64,000 nt of DNA from Pseudomonas sp. EpS/L25 (GCF_001512295.1 NZ_LNUP01000011.1:430469-494468), one strand, 5' to 3'; shown: positions 26,794 through 36,494, counted from the stretch's first letter. Notes: generated by a model not told the origin, from the sequence alone. Numbers and translations: made by a program.

Positions 26794-29700
26794 GCCTGGG
26801 CCTCCTGGGCAACGGCGGAGCGGGCCTGGCGACGCTCCACGAAGGCGCGCACCAGAACATAGAAGAGCGGTGTGAGCAGCAAGCCGAAGAAGGTCACCCC
26901 GAGCATCCCGGAGAACACCGCGACGCCCATGGCGTGGCGCATCTCGGCGCCGGCGCCGGTGGAGGTCACCAGGGGTACCACCCCCATGATGAAGGCGAAG
27001 CTGGTCATCAGGATGGGCCTCAGGCGCAGGCGGCAGGCCTCCAGCACCGCGGCGACGCGGTCCTTGCCGGTGGCCTGCTGGTCCTTGGCGAACTCGACGA
27101 TGAGGATGGCGTTCTTGCACGCCAGGCCCACCAGCACGATCAGGCCGATCTGGGTGAAGATGTTGTTGTCGCTGCCGGCCAGGATCACCCCGGTGATGGC
27201 CGAGAGCAGGGTCATGGGCACGATCAGGATCACCGCCAGCGGCAGGCTCCAGCTCTCGTACTGGGCGGCCAGCACCAGGAAGGCCAGGAGCACGCAGAGC
27301 GGGAACACCAGCAGGGCGGTATTGCCGGAGAGGATCTGCTGGTAGGTCAGCTCGGTCCATTCGAAGGTCATGCCGTTGGGCAACTCCTGCTTGAGCAGCC
27401 GCTCGATGGCCGCCTGGGCCTGGCCGGAGCTGTAGCCCGGGGCCGGCGCGCCGTTGATCTCGGCGGTCAGGAAGCCGTTGTAGTGCATCACCCGGTCGGG
27501 GCCGGCGGTGTCGCTGATCTTGACGAAGGTGGACAGGGGCACCATCTCGCCGCGGTCGTTGCGCACCTTGAGCTGGCCGATCTGCTCGGGCTCCAGGCGG
27601 AAGCGCTGGTCGGCCTGGACGTTGACCTGGAAGGTACGGCCGAAGCGGTTGAAGTCGTTGGCGTAGACCGAGCCCAGGTAGGCCTGCAGGGTGTCGAAGA
27701 TGGCGTCGATGGGCACCCCGTGGGTCTTGGCCTTCTCGCGATCGATGTGGGCATCGATCTGCGGCACGTTGACCTGGTAGCTGGTGAACAGCGACTCCGG
27801 CGCCAGCTCCGGCAACTGCCGCGCCTTGGCCAGCACACTCTGGGTCTGGGCGTAGAGTTCCTCGTAACCCAGGTTGCCGCGGTCTTCCACCTGCAGGCGG
27901 AAACCGCCGATGCTGCCAAGGCCCTGGACCGGTGGCGGCGGGAAGATGGCGATGATGGATTCCTGGATGGCGGCGAATTCACCGTTCAACTGCGCGGCGA
28001 TGGCGCCGGCCGACAGCGAGGGATCGCGGCGCTCCTCGAAGGGCTTCAGGGTCACGAAGACGATGCCGCTGTTGGGGCTGTTGGTGAAGCCGTTGATGGA
28101 CAGGCCGGGGAAGGCCACGGTGCTTTCCACGCCGGGGTGCTTGAGGGCGATGGCCGACATGCGGCGGATGACGTCCTCGCTGCGATCCAGGGTGGCGGCG
28201 TCGGGCAACTGGGCGAAGGCCACCAGGTACTGCTTGTCCTGGGGCGGCACGAAGCCGGTCGGCGTCTTCACCAGGCCCAGGCCGGTCAGGCCCAGGAGCA
28301 CCACATAGAGCACCAGCACGATGGAGCCGCCGCGCAGCACCCGGCGCACGGCGCCGACGTAGCCGTGGCTGGCCTTGTCGAAGAAGCGGTTGAAGGGGGC
28401 GAACAGCCAGCCACCGAACAGTCGGTCGAGCAGCCGCGAGAAGCGGTCCTTGGGCGCGTCGTGGCCCTTGAGCAGCACTGCGGCCAGGGCCGGCGACAGG
28501 GTCAGGGAGTTGAAGGCCGAGATCACCGTGGAGATGGCGATGGTCAGGGCGAACTGGCGATAGAACTGCCCGGTGAGGCCGGAGATGAAGGCGGTGGGGA
28601 CGAACACCGCGCAGAGCACCAGGGCGGTGGCGATGATGGGCCCGGTCACCTCGCCCATGGCGCGCCGGGTGGCGGCTACCGGATCGAGGCCGAGGCCGAT
28701 GTTCCGCTCGACGTTTTCCACCACCACGATGGCGTCGTCCACCACGATGCCGATGGCCAGCACCAGGCCGAACAGCGACAGCGCATTGAGCGAGAAGCCG
28801 AAGGCGTGCATCACCGCGAAGGTGCCGATCAGCGATACCGGCACCGCCGCCAGCGGAATGATGGAGGCGCGCCAGGTCTGCAGGAACAGGATCACCACCA
28901 GCACCACCAGGATGATGGCTTCGAACAGGGTGTGCACTACGGCCTCGATGGAGCCGCGCACGAAGATGGTCGGGTCGTAGACGATCTCGTAGTCCATGCC
29001 CTGGGGGAAGCTCTGCTTGAGCTCGGCCATCTTGGCGCGCACCTGGTTGGACAGGTCGATGGCATTGCTGCCGGGGCGCTGGAAGATCGGGATGGCCACC
29101 GCCGGCTGGTTGTTCAGCAGGGAGCGCAAGGCGTACTGGTTGGACCCCAGTTCGATGCGGGCGATGTCGCGCAGCCGGGTGATCTGGCCGTCGCTGCCGG
29201 CGCGCACGATGATGTTGGCGAATTCCTCCTCGTCCACCAGGCGGCCCTGGGTGTTGATGGCCAGCTGGAAACTGGTGCTGCCCGGCGCTGGCGGCGCGCC
29301 CAGGGCACCGGCGGCGACCTGGCGGTTCTGCTCGCGGATGGCGGCGACCACGTCGCTGGCGGTCAGGCCGCGCGAGGCCACCTTGTCCGGATCGAGCCAG
29401 ACGCGCAGGGAATAGTCGCCCATGCCGAACAGCTGGACATCGCCCACGCCGTCCAGCCGCGCCAGCTCGTCCTTGACGTTGATCAGGGCGTAGTTGGACA
29501 GATAGAGCATGTCGTAGCGCTGATCCGGCGAGGTCAGGTGCACCACCATCGCCAGGTCCGGCGAGGCCTTGTCGGCGGTCACGCCGAGGCGCTGCACCTC
29601 TTCCGGCAGCTTGGGCAGGGTGCGGGTGACGCGGTTCTGCACCTGTACCTGGGCGGTATCCAGGTTGGTGCCCAGGGCGAAGGTGATGGTCAGGGTCAGC

Positions 29701-29966
29701 TTGCCGTCGGCGGTGGACTGGGACGACAGGTAGAGCATGTGCTCCACGCCGTTCATGGCCTGCTCCAGGGGCGCGGCGACGGTCTCGCCGATCACCTTGG
29801 GGTTGGCGCCGGGGAAGGTGGCGCGCACCACCACGGTGGGCGGCACCACCTCGGGGTATTCGCTGATCGGCAGTTGGAACAGCGAGATGGCTCCGCCGAT
29901 CAGGATGATCAGCGAGAGCACGGCGGCGAAGATCGGCCGGCGGATGAAGAACTGGGAGAAGTTCAT
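26790..29966 (-). CDS. mexF: RND multidrug efflux transporter (MexF-like)
   Basis: The 1058-aa inner-membrane pump closely follows P. aeruginosa MexF (1062 aa) in its N-terminus MNFSQFFIRRPIFAAVLS and in long internal stretches. Asp410-Asp411 in helix 4 (VVDDAIVV) are the proton-relay pair. Porter-domain segments such as LDGVGDVQLFG and the QLPIxEYPEVVPP start are intact. It exports chloramphenicol, fluoroquinolones, trimethoprim and quinolone precursors in MexEF-OprN systems. An in-frame start 51 bases earlier falls inside the REP pair; ATG 29966 with AGGA upstream gives the family N-terminus. Confidence 0.93.
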   Translation of the reverse strand: MNFSQFFIRRPIFAAVLSLIILIGGAISLFQLPISEYPEVVPPTVVVRATFPGANPKVIGETVAAPLEQAMNGVEHMLYLSSQSTADGKLTLTITFALGTNLDTAQVQVQNRVTRTLPKLPEEVQRLGVTADKASPDLAMVVHLTSPDQRYDMLYLSNYALINVKDELARLDGVGDVQLFGMGDYSLRVWLDPDKVASRGLTASDVVAAIREQNRQVAAGALGAPPAPGSTSFQLAINTQGRLVDEEEFANIIVRAGSDGQITRLRDIARIELGSNQYALRSLLNNQPAVAIPIFQRPGSNAIDLSNQVRAKMAELKQSFPQGMDYEIVYDPTIFVRGSIEAVVHTLFEAIILVVLVVILFLQTWRASIIPLAAVPVSLIGTFAVMHAFGFSLNALSLFGLVLAIGIVVDDAIVVVENVERNIGLGLDPVAATRRAMGEVTGPIIATALVLCAVFVPTAFISGLTGQFYRQFALTIAISTVISAFNSLTLSPALAAVLLKGHDAPKDRFSRLLDRLFGGWLFAPFNRFFDKASHGYVGAVRRVLRGGSIVLVLYVVLLGLTGLGLVKTPTGFVPPQDKQYLVAFAQLPDAATLDRSEDVIRRMSAIALKHPGVESTVAFPGLSINGFTNSPNSGIVFVTLKPFEERRDPSLSAGAIAAQLNGEFAAIQESIIAIFPPPPVQGLGSIGGFRLQVEDRGNLGYEELYAQTQSVLAKARQLPELAPESLFTSYQVNVPQIDAHIDREKAKTHGVPIDAIFDTLQAYLGSVYANDFNRFGRTFQVNVQADQRFRLEPEQIGQLKVRNDRGEMVPLSTFVKISDTAGPDRVMHYNGFLTAEINGAPAPGYSSGQAQAAIERLLKQELPNGMTFEWTELTYQQILSGNTALLVFPLCVLLAFLVLAAQYESWSLPLAVILIVPMTLLSAITGVILAGSDNNIFTQIGLIVLVGLACKNAILIVEFAKDQQATGKDRVAAVLEACRLRLRPILMTSFAFIMGVVPLVTSTGAGAEMRHAMGVAVFSGMLGVTFFGLLLTPLFYVLVRAFVERRQARSAVAQEAQA

Positions 29967-30006
29967 CGGAGCAGTCCTTGAGCGAAAGGCGTGCAGAGGC
30001 GCAGCC

Positions 30007-30066
30007 ATCGCGGTCATGGACCGCTCCTACAGGTACGGACGCCTAGGAGCGGTCCATGACCGCGAT
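30007..30066. repeat. Inverted REP pair between mexE and mexF
   Basis: Two REP units face each other with perfect 23-bp arms (left starting ATCGCGGTCATGGACCGC, right its exact complement) and a 13-base spacer. Each has the TAGGAGCGG head typical of Pseudomonas REPs. It lies within the operon, in the 154-base mexE-mexF gap, so it would form a strong hairpin in the mRNA. Confidence 0.85.
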
Positions 30067-30120
30067 ACCGCGATGCCTGGACGGGTGAAAGTCTGAAACG
30101 GGACGGGGTGAAGCTAGGGG

Positions 30121-31338
30121 CTAGCGACTACCCACCTTGAGCGGCTGGCTGGGCGCCGGCAGGCTGGCCAGTACCGCGTCGCGCTGGCGCTTGAGGGCGG
30201 CCAGGGTGGTGGCATCGGCCATGGGTACCGACTGGGCGTCGACGGTCATGCCCGGGCGCACCCGCTGCAGGCCGTTGACCACGATGCGATCGCCGGCTTC
30301 CAGTCCCTTGCGCACGATGCGCAGGCCTTCCAGGCGTGGGCCCAGGTCGACGGTGCGGTAGGCGGCCTTGCTCTGGCCGTCCACCACCAGCACGAATTTC
30401 TTGCCCAGGTCGGTGCCCACGGCGGCGTCCTGGATCAGGGTGCCTTCGTAGGTGCCGCTGCCCACCAGCCGCAGCCGGGCATAGAGCCCTGGGGTGAAGC
30501 GGCCATCGGCGTTGTCGAACACGGCGCGCCCGTGGATGGTGCCAGTGCGCGGATCGAGCTGGTTGTCCATGAAGTCCATGTGGCCTTCATGGGAGAAGTC
30601 GTCCTCGTTGGACAGCGCCATGTAGACCGGGCTGGCGGTGCCGCGCTGACCCTGGCGGGCCAGGGCCTGCTGCTTGAGGAAGACGCGCTCGTCGGCGTCG
30701 AAATAGGCATAGACCTTGTCGGTGGAGACCAGGGTGGTGAGGCGGGTGTCACCGGCGTTGACCAGGTTGCCGGCGGTCACCTCGGCGCGACCGACGCGGC
30801 CGTCGATGGCGGCGCGGACCTCGGTGAAGCCCAGATTCAGGCGCGCGGCGTCCAGTTGCGCCTGGGCCGCGGCGACGCTGGCCTTGGCTTCCTGGGCGGC
30901 GCTGCGGCGGGCCTCGACGATTTCCGCGGAGATGGCGTTGCTGCTGCGCAGGCGTTCGCCGCGGGCGGCTTCGTCGGCGGTGCGGCTGGCGTTGGCGCGG
31001 GCCTGTTGCAGCTCGGCCTCGAGGCGCTTGACCTCGGCCTGGAAGGGTCGCGGATCGATCTGCAGCAGCAGGTCGCCGCGCTTGACCTGGGCCCCTTCGT
31101 GGAAGAGCACGCGGTCGACGTAGCCGGACACGCGGGGACGCACCACCACGGATTCCGGCGCTTCCAGGCGGCCGGTCACCTCGTCCCACTCCACTACCGG
31201 CTGGCGCAGCACCTCGGCGGCGCTCACCTTGGGCGCGGGCGGGGCGGCACTGGCCTGGGGATGGGAATCGCCGCAGGCAGCGAGCAGAAGCGTTGAAGTC
31301 AGGGCCAGGGGGCCGAGGGTTTTCGCGAAGAGTTCCAT
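30121..31338 (-). CDS. mexE: RND efflux periplasmic adaptor (MexE-like)
   Basis: The 405-aa membrane fusion protein has lipoprotein signal LLLAAC (Cys22). Its lipoyl/hairpin domain has VRPRVSGYVDRVLFHEGAQVKRGDLLLQIDPRPF, quoted here only as the segments VRPRVSGYVDRV and GDLLLQIDPRPF, and the beta-barrel has NLGFTEVRAAIDGRVGRAEV. It links the MexF pump to the OprN channel. It is the first gene of the operon, preceded by a MexT-type operator candidate at 31421-31443. The regulator MexT lies directly upstream in the same direction. Confidence 0.92.
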   Translation of the reverse strand: MELFAKTLGPLALTSTLLLAACGDSHPQASAAPPAPKVSAAEVLRQPVVEWDEVTGRLEAPESVVVRPRVSGYVDRVLFHEGAQVKRGDLLLQIDPRPFQAEVKRLEAELQQARANASRTADEAARGERLRSSNAISAEIVEARRSAAQEAKASVAAAQAQLDAARLNLGFTEVRAAIDGRVGRAEVTAGNLVNAGDTRLTTLVSTDKVYAYFDADERVFLKQQALARQGQRGTASPVYMALSNEDDFSHEGHMDFMDNQLDPRTGTIHGRAVFDNADGRFTPGLYARLRLVGSGTYEGTLIQDAAVGTDLGKKFVLVVDGQSKAAYRTVDLGPRLEGLRIVRKGLEAGDRIVVNGLQRVRPGMTVDAQSVPMADATTLAALKRQRDAVLASLPAPSQPLKVGSR

Positions 31339-31420
31339 GTTCGAGTCCGCCCGAGGTGGAAAGAGGTCAGGGAGGCGAGTCTGCCGCCGTGCGCGGGCAG
31401 CGACGAATCGAAGGGCTCGA

Positions 31421-31443
31421 ACTTATTTATCGATGGCGATGAT
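31421..31443 (-). promoter_or_regulatory. Candidate MexT operator upstream of mexE
   Basis: Read on the minus strand: ATCA, five bases, ATCGAT, four bases, AAGTT. The P. aeruginosa MexT box is ATCA-N5-GTCGAT-N4-ACYAT, so the first two blocks match with one mismatch at correct spacing and the third block is poor. About 83 bases before the mexE ATG, a sensible activator position. Confidence 0.5.
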
Positions 31444-31534
31444 GGTTTTGTCGTAGGTATCGCCGATGGTGATGGCCTTCACCGGAAAGGGCCGCGGTTG
31501 AGCCCTTCCGCCCGAGCAAGGGCAGGGTTTAGCC

Positions 31535-32455
31535 TCAAAGACTGTCCGGATCGCCGATGAACATCTGGATGCGCGACCTCAGCCAACGCTCGCCGGGGTC
31601 GTGATCCTGGGCACCGCTCCAGGCCATCGGCAGCTCATGGCCGCCGTCGTGCAGCTCGGCGGGCGGGTCCTCGTAGCGAAGGCCACCGGTGCTGGCCAGC
31701 AGCCGCGCGGTGTAGTCCGGGACCATCACCAACAGGTCGGTTTCCGCCAGCAGCGAGCCCAGGCCGTTGAACTGGGGCACCGCCAGCACCACCCGGCGCT
31801 GGCGGCCGAGTTTATCCAGCAATTCGTCGACATAGCCGGTGAGGTCGCCGGCGTAGGACACCAGGGCATGGGGTCGCGCACAGTATTCGTCGAGGGTCAG
31901 GCGTCCGGGCTTGCTGTCGGCACGCAGCACCTTGAAGCCGAAGCGGCGCACCGGACGACGCTTGGCGTTGGCCGGCAATTCCTCGGTATAGCCCACCGCC
32001 ACGGTGATCTCGCCGGAGGCCAGCATGCCGGCGGCGGTCAGGTAGTTCATCCGCCGCACCACCAGGGTGGTCCCCGGCGCCTCGATGCGGATGCGCCGCA
32101 GCAAGGGCGGCAGCAGGGCGAATTCCACGTCGTCGGAAAGGCCGACGCGAAATACCCGATCGGCGCTGGCCGGCTCGAAGCTCTGGGTGCGGCTCACCGC
32201 GCTGGAGATCTGGTCCAGCGCCGGCGACAGCAGGGCGGCGATCTCCTGGGCCCGTGGCGTGGGTTCCATGCTGCGCCCGGTGCGGACGAACAGCGGATCG
32301 TCGAACAGGGTGCGCAGCCGCGCCAGGGCGGCGCTGATCGCCGGCTGGCCGAGGAACAGCTTTTCCGCGGCACGGGTGACGCTGCGTTCGAGCATCAGGG
32401 TCTCGAACACGATGAGCAGATTGAGGTCGACGCGACGCAGATCGGTACGGTTCAT
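31535..32455 (-). CDS. mexT: LysR-type activator MexT
   Basis: The 306-aa regulator matches P. aeruginosa MexT over its whole length. Shared segments include an N-terminal DLRRVDLNLLIVFETLM followed by SVTRAAEKLFLGQPAIS (helix-turn-helix), ARPHALVSYAGDL and a C-terminus ending MFIGDPDSL. MexT activates mexEF-oprN and mexS and represses oprD-type porin expression. The reading frame is intact, whereas many P. aeruginosa laboratory strains carry an 8-bp insertion. It lies upstream of mexE in the same orientation and is divergent from mexS. Confidence 0.93.
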   Translation of the reverse strand: MNRTDLRRVDLNLLIVFETLMLERSVTRAAEKLFLGQPAISAALARLRTLFDDPLFVRTGRSMEPTPRAQEIAALLSPALDQISSAVSRTQSFEPASADRVFRVGLSDDVEFALLPPLLRRIRIEAPGTTLVVRRMNYLTAAGMLASGEITVAVGYTEELPANAKRRPVRRFGFKVLRADSKPGRLTLDEYCARPHALVSYAGDLTGYVDELLDKLGRQRRVVLAVPQFNGLGSLLAETDLLVMVPDYTARLLASTGGLRYEDPPAELHDGGHELPMAWSGAQDHDPGERWLRSRIQMFIGDPDSL

Positions 32456-32604
32456 TCAGGCCCCGGCAGGGAGTGGATCGATACCCCCGATGTCCATTAT
32501 CGATGGGGATGCATAGAATCCTAAGGGAAGGCTGGTTAGAGTCCTAGTCATAGCAGTCCGCCTCGGCAACCGTTCCGGGGTCGGCATCAACGCGAGGTAG
32601 TCCC

Positions 32605-33621
32605 ATGTCCCGCCTGATCCAGTTCACCGAATTCGGCCCGCCGGAGGTGCTCACCTGCATCGACCGGCCCACGCCCGTGGCCGGGCCCGGCGAGGTGCTG
32701 GTCAAGGTACAGGCCATCGGCGTGAGCTGGTACGACGTGCTCTGGCGGCAGAACCTGGCCCCCGAGCAGGCCAATCCGCCAGCGGGTCTGGGTTGCGAGC
32801 TGGCCGGGGTGGTCACCGCCCTGGGCGAGGGTGTCGCAGAATTCGCCGTGGGCGATCGCGTGGCCAGTTTCCTGGGCCACGACATCAATCGCTATCCGGC
32901 CTACGGCGACGAGCTGGTCTACCCGGCCACCTCCCTGGTGCGCTACCCGGAGGTGCTCACTCCGGTCGAGGCCGCGGTGCACTACACGCCGCTGCTGACT
33001 GCCTATACCGGCCTGGTACACCAGGCCCGCCTGCAGCCGGGCGAATGGGTGCTGATCACCGACGCCAGCCGCTGTTGCGGACCGGTTTCCATCCAGTTGG
33101 CCAAGGCCCTGGGCGCTCGCATCATCGCCAGTACCCATGATGCCGCCGACCGCGATTACTTGCGCGAACTCGGTGCCGACAAGGTCATCGCCGCCGAGGA
33201 AGAGGACCTGGTCAGCCGCATCGCCAGCATCACCGACGGCGTAGGCGTGCACGTGGCCCTGGATGCCCTGGGCGGCCCGCAGCTGGCACTGCTCGGCGAG
33301 GCCATGGCGCCCCGTGGGCGGCTGCTGCTCTACGGCCTCAACGGCGGCAACCAGACCCCGCTGCCGGCCTGCGCGGCCTTCAAGAAGAAATTCAAGCTCT
33401 ACATCCACTGTGTGCAGGATTTCACCGGCCAACCGGAGATGGGCCTGGAAGCGGACTGCGCCGCGGTGCGCGAAGCCCTGCAGCACATCGACCAACTGAC
33501 CCGCGACCGTCTGCTCAAGGCGCAGATCAAACAGGTGTTCCCCTTCGACCAGTACGTCGAGGCCCATCGCTGCATGGAGCAGTGCCCGACCCGGGGTCGG
33601 GTGGTCATCAGCGTCGACTGA
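32605..33621 (+). CDS. mexS: MexS-like quinone oxidoreductase
   Basis: The 338-aa MDR-superfamily zinc-free alcohol dehydrogenase/quinone oxidoreductase is of the length of MexS (339 aa) and sits in the same place, divergent from mexT. The cofactor region is unusual (TDASRCCGPVSIQLAKALGA, where relatives have GAAGGVG-type loops), as in MexS. Loss of MexS in P. aeruginosa activates MexT and raises MexEF-OprN, probably through an electrophilic metabolite. GAGGT precedes ATG 32605. The 149-base gap to mexT holds two ATCGAT boxes 22 bases apart (32477, 32499). Confidence 0.88.
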   Translation: MSRLIQFTEFGPPEVLTCIDRPTPVAGPGEVLVKVQAIGVSWYDVLWRQNLAPEQANPPAGLGCELAGVVTALGEGVAEFAVGDRVASFLGHDINRYPAYGDELVYPATSLVRYPEVLTPVEAAVHYTPLLTAYTGLVHQARLQPGEWVLITDASRCCGPVSIQLAKALGARIIASTHDAADRDYLRELGADKVIAAEEEDLVSRIASITDGVGVHVALDALGGPQLALLGEAMAPRGRLLLYGLNGGNQTPLPACAAFKKKFKLYIHCVQDFTGQPEMGLEADCAAVREALQHIDQLTRDRLLKAQIKQVFPFDQYVEAHRCMEQCPTRGRVVISVD

Positions 33622-33634
33622 GCCTGAAGCGCAG

Positions 33635-33663
33635 AAAAACCCACGCCTTGGCGTGGGTTTTTT
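33635..33663. terminator. Bidirectional terminator
   Basis: AAAAACCCACGCC-TT-GGCGTGGGTTTTTT: an 11-bp-plus stem flanked by A and T runs between mexS (plus) and the acyltransferase gene (minus), both converging here. Confidence 0.88.
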
Positions 33664-33679
33664 GTGGCCCTTCAGCGGC

Positions 33680-34741
33680 TCAGGCGGCGGCTTTCTTCTG
33701 CAACGGTGGGTTGGCGCGGTTGACCCGCGTCTTGGCACCGAAGAAGGCCACGCTGAGGAAGTGCAGCGGGCTGATCCGCTCCAGCACCAGCTTCAGCACC
33801 ACCGGGAGGAGCAGGCCCATGACCATACTGATGGTGAAGACCACCCAGATGTCGTGCACCTGCAACTTGTTCAGCACGATGCGGGCGCCGGCGGTACCGA
33901 AGACGTGGAACAGGTAGATCTCGAAGGAGAAGTAACCCAGCCAGGCCAGCGGCTTGAAATAGAACCGGCGGGCGATCAGCAGGCTGATGGCGGCCAGGCC
34001 CAGGGCGGTGCCGACGACGGTCATGTCGTTCTCGTCGAGATCGACCAGCTCGAACAGATAGGCCTGGTCGATACCTACCAGGATAGCCAGGGCCACGGCC
34101 ATGGTCGTGACGTTGCGGCGAGTGATGAGCTGGTCGCCGAAGCGGTAGAGACCCAGGCCCAGCAGGAAGAAGGGGAACAGCTGCACGGCCTTGTAGAGGC
34201 TGAACAGGTCCGGGAAGCTCTCCCAGGCGAAGGAAGCCGCCAGGGCCACGGCGAACACCAGGCCATAGTTGCGCAGGGTCAGCAGCAGGCCGGCCTTCTC
34301 CAGCAGGGCGATCACCACGAAGATGCAGAAGATCGACTGCAGGAACCAGAAGTGCGCGTAGCTGAAGAAGTAGATGCTGAAGATATCGGTCAGCTGCGGC
34401 TTGTAGTTGGTATTGGGCACGGCCATCTGCATGGCGAAGAACAGCGTCGAGACCACCAGCAGGGGAATGCCGATGCGCTTGAACTTGCCCTGGTAGAAGC
34501 GCGACAGGTCGCTGCCGGTATTCACCGGGCGCAGGGCGTAGACGTAGCCGGAGATGGCGGTGAACAGCGGCATCCGGATGTAGACGAGCGAATCGTAGAG
34601 GTAGCGCAGCACGGAGTCGTCGGGCACCTTCATGCCGAGGGTGGACGAACTGCCGATGACGTGGCCCGCTACCATCAGAAACAGCGCCAGTCCGCGAATG
34701 GTCTCTATTCGCAGATCCTTCTCGGGCGTGGTCTTGGTCAT
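33680..34741 (-). CDS. Acyltransferase 3 family membrane protein
   Basis: This 353-aa protein has about ten hydrophobic segments and the Acyl_transf_3 pattern: RIETIRGLALFLMVAGHV near the N-terminus (catalytic His in helix 1), VYIRMPLFTAISGYVYALR and AHFWFLQSIF. Such enzymes O-acetylate exopolysaccharide, LPS or other surface glycans from the inner membrane. A longer frame is open, but GAGGA before ATG 34741 gives the usual short cytoplasmic N-terminus. No glycan biosynthesis genes are adjacent, so the acceptor is unknown. Confidence 0.82.
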   Translation of the reverse strand: MTKTTPEKDLRIETIRGLALFLMVAGHVIGSSSTLGMKVPDDSVLRYLYDSLVYIRMPLFTAISGYVYALRPVNTGSDLSRFYQGKFKRIGIPLLVVSTLFFAMQMAVPNTNYKPQLTDIFSIYFFSYAHFWFLQSIFCIFVVIALLEKAGLLLTLRNYGLVFAVALAASFAWESFPDLFSLYKAVQLFPFFLLGLGLYRFGDQLITRRNVTTMAVALAILVGIDQAYLFELVDLDENDMTVVGTALGLAAISLLIARRFYFKPLAWLGYFSFEIYLFHVFGTAGARIVLNKLQVHDIWVVFTISMVMGLLLPVVLKLVLERISPLHFLSVAFFGAKTRVNRANPPLQKKAAA

Positions 34742-35042
34742 GCTGAGTCCTCTGTACGAGCTAAGGCGAGACAGCGTTGCCTCAATCGAGCGATGGGGAA
34801 CGGATGTCGGCGCATCGTTCATCTGAGCCCGCTGAGCTTAGGCTAGTTCGCATCCGTCCTTATCGAGGCAAAGGGAAAAGCCGGGGTTTTCTTGCGCTGC
34901 ATCACTTTTCCATGAAGCGATTCCCGAAAGTGTGAACTGACAACGCCGGCGATTGGCGGTGATTAAGCTGGCATTCTGCCAGTTTTAAGGATTCCTTAAG
35001 CCAAAGGGCGGGGGAGGATGGCGGCCAGGGGCCGCCGGACCG

Positions 35043-35339
35043 TCAGACAAAGGCCTTGCCGTCGAGTACCGCCTTGCGCCAGCGGGTGATGCGCACCTCG
35101 GCGGGCAGGCCGACCTGGCTGAAGGGGTCCTGGGCCAGGAAGGCTTCGGCCTCGGCGCGGGTTTCCACGTCGACGATGTAGACGCTACCACTGGCGGTCT
35201 CGCCGTCGTCGTTGAGCTTGGCGCCACAGGCCAGCAGGGCGGCGGCATGCTCGCGGAGGAAGTCCAGGTGGGCCGGGCGATGCTGCTGGCGCAGGGCCAG
35301 GCTGTCCGGCTTGTCGAAGGTCTCGATCAGAAAAGGCAT
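35043..35339 (-). CDS. YciI family protein
   Basis: The 98-aa small alpha/beta protein has a ferredoxin-like YciI fold: RPAHLDFLREHAAAL with the conserved histidine, then DDGETASGSVYIVD and FLAQDPFSQVGL containing the conserved DPF segment. Relatives include dehalogenases and MlqE-like enzymes, but most, as here, have no defined reaction. It is transcribed alone with no supporting neighbour. Confidence 0.85.
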   Translation of the reverse strand: MPFLIETFDKPDSLALRQQHRPAHLDFLREHAAALLACGAKLNDDGETASGSVYIVDVETRAEAEAFLAQDPFSQVGLPAEVRITRWRKAVLDGKAFV

Positions 35340-35537
35340 GGCAGGCTCCGATAGGGGCGGTGGCCCCGGTGGCCGCCGCCCGCGCAGGGTGGCGTGATCG
35401 CGGGTACAGCGTCAATCGGACCTTGGACAACTGACCACACCCTGGCGCACGGCATAGCCTTAGGCGAGAAGAGTATTAAACATTTTTGTATAAAGTGGCC
35501 AGGCTGTCCTTTTTCAATGGAATAAGGAAAGGCCGCT

Positions 35538-36494
35538 ATGACTTTCGCAACACTCCGTCGCCTGGCAGGTATCGCCTTGATCGCCCTGGCGACCTTCGGC
35601 AGCCTGGCCGTGGCCCAGGCCGCCGATCAGCCACTCCGGATCGGCTACCAGAAGGGTGGTGGCCTGCTGGCCGTGCTCAAGGCCCAGGGTACCCTGGAGC
35701 AGACCCTGGGCGCCCAGGGCTACCAGGTGAGCTGGCGCGAGTTCCAGGCCGGCCCGCAGCTGCTGGAGGCGCTCAACGCCGGCAGCATCGACGTCGGCTA
35801 CACCGGCTCGCCGCCGCCGATCTTCGCCCAGGCCGCCGGGATCGATCTGGTCTACCTGGGGGCCGAACCGGCCAGTGAGTCGGTCGAGGCCATCCTGGTG
35901 CCGGACGGCTCCCCGATCGGCGACGTGGCGGCACTCAAGGGTAAGAAGGTCGCGGTGCAGAAAGGCTCCAGCGCCAACTTCCTGCTGGTCGCTGCCCTGG
36001 AAAAGGCCGGGCTCAGCTTCAAGGATATCCAGCCGGTCTATCTGCCGCCTGCCGATGCCCGCGCCGCCTTCGCCAACGGATCGGTGGACGCCTGGGTGGT
36101 CTGGGACCCGTACCTGGCAGCCATCCAGCAGAGCCAGCCGGTACGCGTACTCGCCGACTACAAGGGCCTGCTGCACGCCAACAGCTTCTATGAAGGATCG
36201 CGCCGTTTCGCCGATGCCCACCCCGAGGCGATTCGCCTGCTGCTGGCGGAACTGGCCAAGGCCGGGGCCTGGGCCAATACCCACAAGCCGGAGGTGAGCC
36301 GCATCCTGGCGCAGCAGATCGGTCTGCCGGAAGCGGTGATCGCCACCTGGCAGGCCCGTGCCGGCTATGGGGTGACGGCACTGACGCCCGAGATCATCGC
36401 CATCCAGCAGCAGACCGCCGACATCTTCCACGCCCAGGGGCTGATTCCGCGCAAGGTCGACATCAGCCAGGCGGTCTGGCAGGCACCACGCTAA
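35538..36494 (+). CDS. Sulfonate-type ABC transporter binding protein (SsuA-like)
   Basis: This 318-aa periplasmic binding protein has a signal peptide ending AVAQA. The SsuA/TauA family lines [55 protein letters not shown] and [14 protein letters not shown] are visible. It would capture an aliphatic sulfonate or sulfate ester for sulfur supply. The ATPase, permease and monooxygenase genes are absent nearby, so it is an orphan. The region upstream is AT-rich (GTATTAAACATTTTTGTATAAAG), a likely promoter. Its stop interlocks tail-to-tail with that of znuB. Confidence 0.87.
   Translation: MTFATLRRLAGIALIALATFGSLAVAQAADQPLRIGYQKGGGLLAVLKAQGTLEQTLGAQGYQVSWREFQAGPQLLEALNAGSIDVGYTGSPPPIFAQAAGIDLVYLGAEPASESVEAILVPDGSPIGDVAALKGKKVAVQKGSSANFLLVAALEKAGLSFKDIQPVYLPPADARAAFANGSVDAWVVWDPYLAAIQQSQPVRVLADYKGLLHANSFYEGSRRFADAHPEAIRLLLAELAKAGAWANTHKPEVSRILAQQIGLPEAVIATWQARAGYGVTALTPEIIAIQQQTADIFHAQGLIPRKVDISQAVWQAPR

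Noticed and set aside
26709-29981. A 1090-codon open frame opposite mexF
   Set aside because: Same antisense low-complexity pattern as opposite mrpA; mexF itself is unmistakable.
32477-32504. Second MexT box between mexT and mexS from two ATCGAT sites
   Set aside because: Flanks do not fit the ATCA-N5 and N4-ACYAT parts; kept only as a note under mexS.
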